From Sulfuricurvum sp. (GTDB lineage Bacteria > Campylobacterota > Campylobacteria > Campylobacterales > Sulfurimonadaceae): 64,000 bases of DNA. Positions 38,811 through 46,547 of this stretch are shown one piece after another (position 1 is the first letter of the stretch; each line of letters starts with the position of its first letter). The stretch spans positions 62,001 to 126,000 of the forward strand of contig JAQTTG010000004.1 in the NCBI GenBank assembly GCA_028710885.1. The letters are read 5' to 3'. The notes under the pieces are model-generated. The model saw nothing but the letters and a program-made list of their open reading frames with translations. It had not been told where the DNA came from and did no database searches. The position numbers and the translations under genes were made by a program.

Positions 38811-41030
38811 TTACAGCCTCACCACTTTCGCCCCAAATCCACCCAAATGTTGCGGCGCATCGGCGAAACTCTTGACACTCGGATGGGCTTTTAGAAACTC
38901 TTTGACCGCATACGAGAGTTTCCCCGTCCCGATCCCGTGATAGATAATCACCTCATCGAACCCTTGAAGCAATGCATCCGAGAGGAATTTGTCCATCCGC
39001 TCGCACGCCTCCTCGCCCCGTAATCCATGAAGATCGAGTTTGAGACCGCTTTTTTGATCGATTTGCGACGTGACGGTAACTTTGGGCTTTTTCGGGAGAT
39101 TGCCGCTCGGCTTGAGATCGGTGAGTTTGACCCGCAGCCGCATCCCCTCCACTTCGATCATCGCATCTTTCGCCCCGACACTCACGACGCTACCGCGCTG
39201 AGAGCGGTATTTTACCGCCTGCCCTACTGTATAGATGATCGGTTCTGGTTCAGCGATTTTCGGGACTTCGACTTTCGGCAATTTCGCCTGCGCCTTGTTC
39301 AGCTGACGGTGGATTGCCGCCATATCATGACCTCGCGCCGCCTCCTTGGCTTCGCGGATCGCAATGTCGTATTCGGCGTGCAGGCGGTTTTTCTCTTTGT
39401 CCAACTCGGCTCGCAGATGCTCACGCGCCTCTTTGAGATCACGTTCTTGCGCGACCAATGCATCGAGTTTTTCATCGACTGCACGGTTTTTCCGCTTTAG
39501 CTCACGTTCCAGTTCACTCCCCCGCTCGATGAGGACACTCAGTTTTTCGTGATTCTCGCCATAGAGGGCTTTGGCACGGGTGATGATGGCGGGATTGATC
39601 CCATAGCGCGACGCCGTCTCAAACGCGTAGCTCTTGCCGATCACCCCTTGCAAAAACTCATAGGTCGGAAGGCGGCGCTCTTCATCGTATAGTGCCGCCA
39701 TCAGCTCCACATCGTCACGATCCGCCATCAGTGCGGCGAGCCGTTTGTGGTGGGTGGTGACGATAATCTTCTGACCCCGTTTGATCAGCTCATCGAGGAC
39801 AATGGCAAAGAGTGCCGCCGCCTCGTCGCTGTCGGTTCCCAGTTCGATCTCATCGACCCCCACAAGGGCGCTTTTGTGTTCAAACAGATGGCTAAACTGC
39901 ACCATCCGTCCCGCAAAGGTGGAGATGTCGTTGCTCACGCTTTGGGGATCGTCGATCACCGCTTCGATCCGTTTAAAACTCCCGATCCGCGATTTGTTGG
40001 CGTTGATCTTCATCGGGATGAGATATTTCGCCATCAATGCCGCCGAAAGGAGCGATTTGAGGAGCATCGTTTTACCCCCCGCATTGACCCCCGTAATCAT
40101 CAGGAGGTTGGAACGGAAATCGACGCTGATCGGCTTGGGTTTGTGGATAGCGGGATGGGAGAACTCTTCGAGAACTACATCGGCGTTGTTTTGGGGTTTG
40201 AGGATGGCAAAATCACGTGCACGGGCAAAGAGGACACGCGCTTGGTAGTGGTCGTACCGCTCAAACTCACGGTCGATAAATCCGATAAACGGAACGAGAT
40301 TGGAGAGCTTCGCAGAAAACCGTTTCGCGTATTCGTAAAGCTTGGTTTCACGCTCTTGGAGCACATAACGGAGTTGTTCTTTGGAGCGAAGTACCGAATC
40401 GGGGGCAACATAGAAAAATCCCGCACCCGTCCGCCCGACGACGGAGCCTTTGAGAACATGGTTGAACCCGCCGCGCACCAAGAGAGTCTCTTCGTCATTG
40501 ATGTAGTGAATCTGGGTATCGACGAGATAAGGGGTCAGTTTTTGGGTGTGAAAGAGGCGCTTGATCGAGTCGTTGATCTCGGTTTTGATCGCTTTGATCC
40601 GTATCGAGATTTTGTGTAACTCCTCGTCGCGCGATTCGATGAAGTTCCCCTCATGATCGAAATACTCCTCGATCTCGTTAAAGGGTTCGGGGATGATGAT
40701 CGTCCCCATCCACTCGCCGATAATTCCCGCAAAGTTTTGGTTGTGCATAAGGCGGAAATAACGGACTACTTTGAGCAGTTCGAAAATATCGTCAAAGCGT
40801 AAAACACCCTGTTTTTTCAGATGGTTGATGATCGTCTCAAACCCGACACTTTTCGGCGGGGCTTTAAACTCCAGCGCATCGAGGGCTTGGATATAGCGGT
40901 AATGCCGCTCCTGATCTCCCGGTATCGCGATATTTTGTTCACGGGAGAAAAAGTGCTCCAAAGAGGCAATATGAGAGAGAAGATCAAGCTTTCCGAAAAG
41001 CTCGGCGAGGTTAGCGGAGAGGCGGCTCAT
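38811..41030 (-). CDS. mutS2: MutS2 family ATPase with Smr domain
   Basis: 739 residues. The MutS core/lever region comes first, then the ATPase domain with Walker A GVNAGGKTMLL near 314 and Walker B ALVGVDEIELGTDSDE. A long coiled coil (about 490-590) and a C-terminal Smr domain (LDLHGLRGEEACERMDKFL, then IYHGIGTGKLSYAV) follow. MutS2 proteins act in recombination control or rescue of collided ribosomes. The last 20 codons are the sequence found again as vestiges at 37664 and 36648. It sits 13 bp after murC in the operon. Confidence 0.95.
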   Translation of the reverse strand: MSRLSANLAELFGKLDLLSHIASLEHFFSREQNIAIPGDQERHYRYIQALDALEFKAPPKSVGFETIINHLKKQGVLRFDDIFELLKVVRYFRLMHNQNFAGIIGEWMGTIIIPEPFNEIEEYFDHEGNFIESRDEELHKISIRIKAIKTEINDSIKRLFHTQKLTPYLVDTQIHYINDEETLLVRGGFNHVLKGSVVGRTGAGFFYVAPDSVLRSKEQLRYVLQERETKLYEYAKRFSAKLSNLVPFIGFIDREFERYDHYQARVLFARARDFAILKPQNNADVVLEEFSHPAIHKPKPISVDFRSNLLMITGVNAGGKTMLLKSLLSAALMAKYLIPMKINANKSRIGSFKRIEAVIDDPQSVSNDISTFAGRMVQFSHLFEHKSALVGVDEIELGTDSDEAAALFAIVLDELIKRGQKIIVTTHHKRLAALMADRDDVELMAALYDEERRLPTYEFLQGVIGKSYAFETASRYGINPAIITRAKALYGENHEKLSVLIERGSELERELKRKNRAVDEKLDALVAQERDLKEAREHLRAELDKEKNRLHAEYDIAIREAKEAARGHDMAAIHRQLNKAQAKLPKVEVPKIAEPEPIIYTVGQAVKYRSQRGSVVSVGAKDAMIEVEGMRLRVKLTDLKPSGNLPKKPKVTVTSQIDQKSGLKLDLHGLRGEEACERMDKFLSDALLQGFDEVIIYHGIGTGKLSYAVKEFLKAHPSVKSFADAPQHLGGFGAKVVRL

Positions 41031-41043
41031 AGAACGTTCAATC

Positions 41044-42354
41044 TCACTTGGTTCCCCGCAGTTGATAGGTCAAATCTCCCGCACCGAATCCGACGATGAG
41101 ATCACGATTGTACGTCTCTACAACGGCATCATTACGCACCGTTTCGATGGTATCACCGGCGCGATGAAGCTTATCGCACATGGTGAGATTGTAGTGTCCG
41201 AAACGCCCCTCAAAATCGATCTCACGAGGCTCTTCGCTCGCCGCCCATACGGGGAGGATAACGAGTTCATCACACCCTTCGAAACACGCCACAAACGCAT
41301 CGAGGTTATCGATGGTGCGGGAGTATTTGTGCGGCTGCCAGATCGCAATGATACGATCGAACCCTTTGAGCTTGGCATAGGTTATGAGCGATTCCATTGT
41401 CGCTTTGATCTCGGTCGGATGGTGAGCATAATCGTCGATGATAACGCGGTCACTTCCTTTAAAAATGACGTCAAAACGTTTTTTGATCCCTTTGAAATGA
41501 AGCAGATTCGCACGGATAGCCGCAACACTCATCGTCTGAGCCGCCGCGAGAATCGCGAGTGACGCATCCATCGCGATGTGCTCACCGAATCCCCACACTT
41601 CGAACTCTCCCAAATTATTGAGGGTAAAGCGGGTATAGGGTTCATCATCGATGAGGGTATAGTGAATATTAGAGATATCTTTGCTCGGATACAAACGGAT
41701 CGCATCGCACTCAAGCGTCGCCATAAACGGATCTTCGGCATTGATAACACGCACAGGCGCCATCTCGACGAAACGGCGATAGGCATTGTGAAACTCATCG
41801 AGATTGTAGTGATAATACTCCATGTGCTCCGGTTCGGCGTTGGTGACGATTGCGCAGTAAGGGTTAGAGTTGAGAAAGCTTCCGTCGCTTTCATCCGCTT
41901 CGAAAAGCATCACGTCGGTGCTTCCGTCATAGCGAACGTTGGAGCCGAAATCTTTGGACTCCGCACCGATGATCGCGCTACCGCTCATAATAGAGGCTAA
42001 AATAGCCGTCGTCGTACTCTTGCCATGCGCGCCGCACACTGCATAGACTTTTTTCTCTTTGAGGATACGGAGCAATGCATCACGTCGGTGGAGCACTTCG
42101 ATCCCGCGCGCTTTAGCCTCGATCACTTCGACATTGGTATCACGGATAATCGCCGAATGGATAACGAGATCACACCCCTCAGGAATATTCGAGGCATCGT
42201 GACCGATAGAGACTTTGATCCCTCGATCAATCAAGCGCTGAGTGATATGAGTCGCTTTCATGTCCGATCCGCTCACCTCATGACCGCTGAAACGGGTATA
42301 TTTCGCCAATCCTGAGATGCCGATTCCGCCGATCCCGATAAAATGAATTTTCAT
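41044..42354 (-). CDS. murC: UDP-N-acetylmuramate--L-alanine ligase
   Basis: 436 residues. The N-terminal Rossmann block is IHFIGIGGIGISGLAKY. The ATP loop AVCGAHGKSTTTAI is near 112, EADESDGSFLN near 175, and YAHHPTEIKAT near 315. MurC adds the first amino acid of the peptidoglycan stem peptide in the cytoplasm. It overlaps the preceding hypothetical gene by 4 bases and is followed by mutS2. All Mur ligase motifs are present. Confidence 0.97.
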   Translation of the reverse strand: MKIHFIGIGGIGISGLAKYTRFSGHEVSGSDMKATHITQRLIDRGIKVSIGHDASNIPEGCDLVIHSAIIRDTNVEVIEAKARGIEVLHRRDALLRILKEKKVYAVCGAHGKSTTTAILASIMSGSAIIGAESKDFGSNVRYDGSTDVMLFEADESDGSFLNSNPYCAIVTNAEPEHMEYYHYNLDEFHNAYRRFVEMAPVRVINAEDPFMATLECDAIRLYPSKDISNIHYTLIDDEPYTRFTLNNLGEFEVWGFGEHIAMDASLAILAAAQTMSVAAIRANLLHFKGIKKRFDVIFKGSDRVIIDDYAHHPTEIKATMESLITYAKLKGFDRIIAIWQPHKYSRTIDNLDAFVACFEGCDELVILPVWAASEEPREIDFEGRFGHYNLTMCDKLHRAGDTIETVRNDAVVETYNRDLIVGFGAGDLTYQLRGTK

Positions 42355-42818
42355 TGTGCGATCTCCTTTTTGAAAAAACTGATATAAAATTTTCCACTGC
42401 TTTGCGTCATTGCCAAATCAGCATATTCATCGATAAAATCATCAAACGCTATTTGGGCGTCACACCCTGCTCTATGCACTGCCATCGCTTCACTAAACGC
42501 TTCGTCGTTGCTGATCCCGCCGAGGACTTCGAACAATGCACTCGCATCATGTGCACTTCCCGCACTGTAATGCTCGATCGCGTATTCGTACAAGGCACGA
42601 AGGGTTGCAAAATCCTGCACTTCGTTCATATCGAGACGTTCCATATTTTCCAAAGCATTTGTCATTCTCTCCAACGCCAAATCAAGGATATTTGCATAAA
42701 ACGCCATCAATGTATCTTCGTCAAAATGTTCATGTGCCTGTGCTTCGAGAACGTACAATGAGGCAATATCCCCCTCGTTTTGAGCGTCGTAAATTTTTTT
42801 CTTCAACTCTTCGGTCAT
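42351..42818 (-). CDS. Acidic helical hypothetical protein
   Basis: 155 residues, strongly acidic and predicted helical, with no signal peptide or membrane helix. It carries AQAHEHFDEDTLMAFY, ERLDMNEVQDFATLRALYEYAIEH and a C-terminal GKFYISFFKKE. I do not recognise a family. It overlaps the aminotransferase gene and murC by 4 bases each, so it is certainly co-translated with cell-wall genes. Any role in that pathway is inference from position. Confidence 0.65.
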   Translation of the reverse strand: MTEELKKKIYDAQNEGDIASLYVLEAQAHEHFDEDTLMAFYANILDLALERMTNALENMERLDMNEVQDFATLRALYEYAIEHYSAGSAHDASALFEVLGGISNDEAFSEAMAVHRAGCDAQIAFDDFIDEYADLAMTQSSGKFYISFFKKEIAQ

Positions 42819-43951
42819 GATAATGCCTCCTTTAGGCGATTAAGTGCTTGGATAGTACGAACCGTCTCTTCGACGAGGGCGATGCGGATATAGCCGATGC
42901 CGGGATTTTCACCTGAAGCATCGGTGCGTGCCAAAAATTCACCCGGTAAAACTTTGACGTTATAGTCACGATAAAGGCGTTGGGTAAATTCGAGAGCATC
43001 ATCCACTTTGAGCCAGAGATAAAAGGTCGCATCGGAGGTTGTTATCCCTAAAATCTCCTGCGCCGCTTTAAAATTCTCCGCGTACACTGCGCGGGCTTTC
43101 TCAACATGATAATCATCCGCCCATGCCATCGCCGCCGCCATCTGTAGCGGAAGAGGTGAAGCGCATCCGACGTAGGTTCTATACTGCGCGTACCCTTTGA
43201 GTATCTCTGCATCCCCCGCGATAAATCCGCTACGCAATCCCGGAGCGGAAGAGCGTTTGGAGATCGAGTTGATCACGAGAACGTTTTTGAACGACGTATT
43301 GCCGACATAGAGTGAGGCTTCGAGGAGCGAAGGGATTTTCTGATCGGTGTAAATCTCACTGTAGCACTCGTCGTTGATGAGGCAAAAATCGTGTTTGAGG
43401 GCAAGGCGAACCCATTCGCCTAACTCTTCGAGGCTCAGAACCGATGCCGTCGGATTGTTTGGGAAATTCAAAATCACCAAATCGCATTCGGCGAGTTCCG
43501 CTTCATTGATAGTCGGTTTGAAGTTGTTTTGCTCGGTGAGGTTGAGATGGATGACCCGTGCACGTGACGCAATCGCCGCACCCTCATAAATCTGATAAAA
43601 CGGGTTGGTGTACGCCATCACAGGGCTTTGTTTGTCGAACAGATAGTATTGCGGGAAATTGAAAAGCACTTCGCGTGTCCCGAACGCACTCACCAATTCA
43701 GCGGGTTTTAGCTTCACACCGAAACGGCGTTCGACGAAACCGAGCATTGCACTATTGAGTTCCGATTCACCTGCCGTTTTCGGATAATAACGGAGTTTTT
43801 CGGAGTGTTTGGAGAGCGATTTTTGGATAAAAGCCGGAGTCTCGAACTGCGGCTCACCGATGGTCAGAGCAATCGGTGAGTAGTCGCTGTTTGGGGTAAT
43901 CCCCGCCAAGAGAGAGGTAAGTTTTTCAAATGGGTATGGTTCAAAATGCAA
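42815..43951 (-). CDS. dapC: PLP aminotransferase, probable succinyldiaminopimelate transaminase
   Basis: 378 residues, fold type I. Motifs include SDYSPIALTIGEPQFETP near 22, VILNFPNNPTASVLS near 160, the PLP-lysine segment INSISKRSSAPGLRSGF near 232, and a C-terminal GYIRIALVE. It resembles DapC enzymes of Campylobacterota, which make diaminopimelate for lysine and peptidoglycan; its place ahead of murC supports that. The start is TTG at 43951 with no strong ribosome site, chosen because no closer Met exists and MHFEPYPFEKL is a typical N-terminus. Confidence 0.8.
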   Translation of the reverse strand: MHFEPYPFEKLTSLLAGITPNSDYSPIALTIGEPQFETPAFIQKSLSKHSEKLRYYPKTAGESELNSAMLGFVERRFGVKLKPAELVSAFGTREVLFNFPQYYLFDKQSPVMAYTNPFYQIYEGAAIASRARVIHLNLTEQNNFKPTINEAELAECDLVILNFPNNPTASVLSLEELGEWVRLALKHDFCLINDECYSEIYTDQKIPSLLEASLYVGNTSFKNVLVINSISKRSSAPGLRSGFIAGDAEILKGYAQYRTYVGCASPLPLQMAAAMAWADDYHVEKARAVYAENFKAAQEILGITTSDATFYLWLKVDDALEFTQRLYRDYNVKVLPGEFLARTDASGENPGIGYIRIALVEETVRTIQALNRLKEALS

Positions 43952-43984
43952 AGGACAGTCTTTGTAATGGAATTAATTACCTAT

Positions 43985-43990
43985 ATTATA
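43985..43990 (-). promoter_or_regulatory. -10 element of the dapC-murC-mutS2 operon
   Basis: Perfect TATAAT on the minus strand, 33 bases before the TTG start at 43951. No convincing -35 box is present, as is common in Campylobacterota promoters. This promoter would also drive the passenger genes behind mutS2. Confidence 0.5.
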
Positions 43991-44008
43991 GCGGCTTGAT
44001 GCTGACAT

Positions 44009-44803
44009 TTAGTATTTGACAATCTCTTTTTTAGAGGGATTCATCCGATCTTCCGTTCCATCCACCATGTGTTCAAAGTCTTTGATCGAGTGTTTGCTGA
44101 TGACCATATAGCGACCTTCAGCCATTATGTTAGCACTTGAGGCAGCATGACGCCGATCAATCGTAAATGCGGCCGAATATCCGGCTTTCTTCGCATCGAC
44201 AAGGAGCGCATCATCGTAAATACCGAATACCCATGCGAGGTATTTAATCTCATGTCCCATTTTCTCTTCGAGTTTTTTCTTCGCACCGCCGAGCTGTTTA
44301 TCGACAAATTTAGCATATTCTTCAGGAGAGAGTTTTTTCTTCTCATGGTTGAAATTTGGATGCCAATAGGTATGTGATTCCACATGGAAAAGTTTCGTCG
44401 ATTCTAATTCATGAAGTTGTTCCCACGTCATCGCATACGCAGCGTTTGAGATCGCACTCGGATAGATGAAGAGCGTTACGGGGACCTTGTATTTCTTGAC
44501 TATCGGAGCCATATCGCTGTAAACACTTTTGTGTCCGTCATCGACACTAATCACAACCGATTTTGCAGGAATGGTTTTCACGTTCCCCGTCACATATCCT
44601 ATTGCCGTGTCGAGCGGGATCACACTATAGCCGTTGGATTTCAACCATGCCATTTGCTCTTCAAATACAGAGGTTTTGATACTCATTGAATCGAGCTCTC
44701 CGCTGCTAAAACGGTGATAACATAAAATCGGAACTTTTCTCTCAACCCCAACCGCCCATAATGAGCCTAATAAGACTAACCAAATCATAATCAAACGCAT
44801 CAT
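44009..44803 (-). CDS. Exported polysaccharide deacetylase family protein
   Basis: About 264 residues from the ATG at 44803, which gives a clean signal peptide (MIWLVLLGSLWAVGVE) and has AGGA ten bases upstream. The longer frame would add 15 untypical residues. NodB-fold motifs follow: VPILCYHRFS, VVISVDDGHKSVY (catalytic DD) and a HVESHTYWHPNF zinc-binding H-x3-H. It would deacetylate a surface or peptidoglycan glycan. The usual first motif T-F-D-D is S-V-D-D here. It is monocistronic, next to an efflux operon on the other strand. Confidence 0.87.
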   Translation of the reverse strand: MMRLIMIWLVLLGSLWAVGVERKVPILCYHRFSSGELDSMSIKTSVFEEQMAWLKSNGYSVIPLDTAIGYVTGNVKTIPAKSVVISVDDGHKSVYSDMAPIVKKYKVPVTLFIYPSAISNAAYAMTWEQLHELESTKLFHVESHTYWHPNFNHEKKKLSPEEYAKFVDKQLGGAKKKLEEKMGHEIKYLAWVFGIYDDALLVDAKKAGYSAAFTIDRRHAASSANIMAEGRYMVISKHSIKDFEHMVDGTEDRMNPSKKEIVKY

Positions 44804-44883
44804 GCATATCCATCCTGAAAAAATTGAGCGGATTATACTCCAAGTCATTGAGCTTTATGATTAACATTATTAACATTCTGCTC

Positions 44884-44913
44884 TTGACTTTCACACCTAA
44901 AATAAATTAGAAT
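44884..44913 (+). promoter_or_regulatory. Promoter of the marR efflux operon
   Basis: -35 TTGACT (44884-44889) and -10 TAGAAT (44908-44913) with an 18-base spacer. Predicted transcription start near 44920, 37 bases before the marR ATG, with CAGGAG as ribosome site. Confidence 0.65.
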
Positions 44914-44922
44914 TCGGCCAAT

Positions 44923-44940
44923 TAGTTGCATAGTCAACTA
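44923..44940 (+). promoter_or_regulatory. MarR operator candidate
   Basis: Perfect inverted repeat TAGTTG-catagt-CAACTA, 18 bases, placed just downstream of the -10 and over the predicted transcription start. Size and symmetry fit a MarR dimer site, so MarR binding would block the operon that encodes it. Confidence 0.65.
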
Positions 44941-44956
44941 TTTTCAGGAGCTACTC

Positions 44957-45418
44957 ATGAATCGATGTGAATGTCCGACGCTAGAATCTTTGGGATGCTT
45001 AAGCAACCATGCTGCATACGCTGCCCGAAATTATCTCACTCGGCAACTGGAAGAGAACGGCATCGATATGACAATCGAGCAGTTCAAAGTGATGGTCGTA
45101 TTATGGAAAGAGGGAACCTCTACCCAGCAAAATATTGCCGATTTTGTCGGTAAAGACAAAGCCAGCGTTACCCGTCTAATCGCAGGATTGGAAAAACGCT
45201 CCCTCATCCAAAGAGCAACCGCATGTCAGGACAAACGGTGTAATCATGTCACCCTCACTCCACAAGGGATCGCATTGGAAAAACCGACAATGGCAGTTTT
45301 AGCAGAATCAACCCGTTATCTTCATCAAGGGATCGATCCAAATGAACTTGCCATTACATTACGCGTCTTGAAACAGATGTGTCTTACCCTCAACTACACT
45401 TTAAAGGAACCCGAATGA
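44957..45418 (+). CDS. MarR family transcriptional regulator, cysteine-rich
   Basis: 153 residues. It has the winged-helix core TSTQQNIADFVGKDKASVTRL (helix-turn-helix about 55-75), the wing QRATACQDKRCNHVTLTPQG, and flanking dimerisation helices. Six cysteines occur at 4, 6, 14, 90, 95 and 142, more than usual and grouped at the N-terminus and in the wing, so thiol-based sensing is possible. It overlaps the adaptor gene by 4 bases and probably represses the whole efflux operon through the palindrome at 44923-44940. Confidence 0.9.
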   Translation: MNRCECPTLESLGCLSNHAAYAARNYLTRQLEENGIDMTIEQFKVMVVLWKEGTSTQQNIADFVGKDKASVTRLIAGLEKRSLIQRATACQDKRCNHVTLTPQGIALEKPTMAVLAESTRYLHQGIDPNELAITLRVLKQMCLTLNYTLKEPE

Positions 45419-46545
45419 ACCGACTATCTATTATCACTTTGTCAACACTTGCTGCATTACTCATCAGCGGATGTGAACGCCCAAAAGCCGCAGGGATGGA
45501 AAAGCCGCCTGAAGGTCCGGTACCCGTCACTGTTACCGAAGTAAAATCAGGTAATTTTCCTGCTCTTTTAGAAGCGACAGGTCAAACACAAGCATTTTAC
45601 ACAGTACAAATTTTTGCCCGCGTTAATGGCTATCTTCAAAAAAGAGCTTATGTAGAGGGTTCAGCAGTTAAAAAAGGAGAAACATTATTTATCATTGACC
45701 CAAGTGATCTAAAAAATGCTCTTGCAAGTGCCCAAGCTGCGTATGATCTCGCATCCGCCAACTATACCAATGCCAAAGCAGTACTTAATCGTATCAAACC
45801 GCTCGCAGAAGCCAATGCCGCCAGCCAACAGGATTTAGATACCGCAACCGCCAATGAACGTAACTCTGCTGCAGCCGTATCAGCAGCAAAAGCTTCACTC
45901 GAACAAGCAAAACTCAACCTCAGTTACACAACAGTCACCTCACCTATTAATGGATTTGTCGATAAATCCAAAATCGACGTTGGTACCTATATCGCAGCTG
46001 GAGCTAATGGACTTTTGACAACCGTGTATCAAACTGATCCGATGTATGTCAATTTTACTTTTAGCGAAAATGAAAAAATTGCCCGTCAAGATGCAATTGC
46101 AAGCGGTAAGTTGAGTGCTCCGAAAGACGGAAAATACGAAGTCGAATTAACTCTCAGCGACGGAACAACCCTTGCACGCAAAGGCTCAATCAATTTTATT
46201 GCACCATTTATCGATTCCACGACAGGGAACATCACCTACCGTGCCGTGATCGATAACAGTGACCATAAACTCCTCCCAGGTCAATTTGTCCACGTCAAAG
46301 TCAAAGGAATGGAGTGGAAAAATGCTCTCTATGTTCCTCAAAAAACAGTTCTCACAGGAGACAAAGGGAAATTTGTTTATTCGATCGAAGCAAACAATAC
46401 CGTTACTCCTAAACCTGTCGTTGCAGGAGCATGGGTCGGTGAAAACATTCTGATCGAAAGTGGTGTCAATGCCGGAGATAAAATCGCTTCCGACGGTCTC
46501 CCTAAACTCAAACCGGGAGCGGAAGTCATTCCGAACACCAAATAG
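45415..46545 (+). CDS. RND efflux periplasmic adaptor, lipoprotein
   Basis: 376 residues from the ATG at 45415, which overlaps the marR stop (ATGA) and gives a lipoprotein signal with lipobox LLISGC. The 12-codon longer frame is rejected. The lipoyl half QIFARVNGYLQKRAYVEGSAVKKGE, an alpha hairpin rich in Ala (about 95-160), YTTVTSPINGFVDKSKIDVG and a beta-barrel follow. It links the RND pump to the outer-membrane channel encoded downstream (AcrA/MexA type). Confidence 0.93.
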   Translation: MNRLSIITLSTLAALLISGCERPKAAGMEKPPEGPVPVTVTEVKSGNFPALLEATGQTQAFYTVQIFARVNGYLQKRAYVEGSAVKKGETLFIIDPSDLKNALASAQAAYDLASANYTNAKAVLNRIKPLAEANAASQQDLDTATANERNSAAAVSAAKASLEQAKLNLSYTTVTSPINGFVDKSKIDVGTYIAAGANGLLTTVYQTDPMYVNFTFSENEKIARQDAIASGKLSAPKDGKYEVELTLSDGTTLARKGSINFIAPFIDSTTGNITYRAVIDNSDHKLLPGQFVHVKVKGMEWKNALYVPQKTVLTGDKGKFVYSIEANNTVTPKPVVAGAWVGENILIESGVNAGDKIASDGLPKLKPGAEVIPNTK

Positions 46546-46547
46546 TC

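Noticed and set aside
45379-45414. Longer start for the RND adaptor
   Set aside because: It would remove the lipoprotein signal from the N-terminus; the ATG at 45415 overlapping the marR stop is far better.
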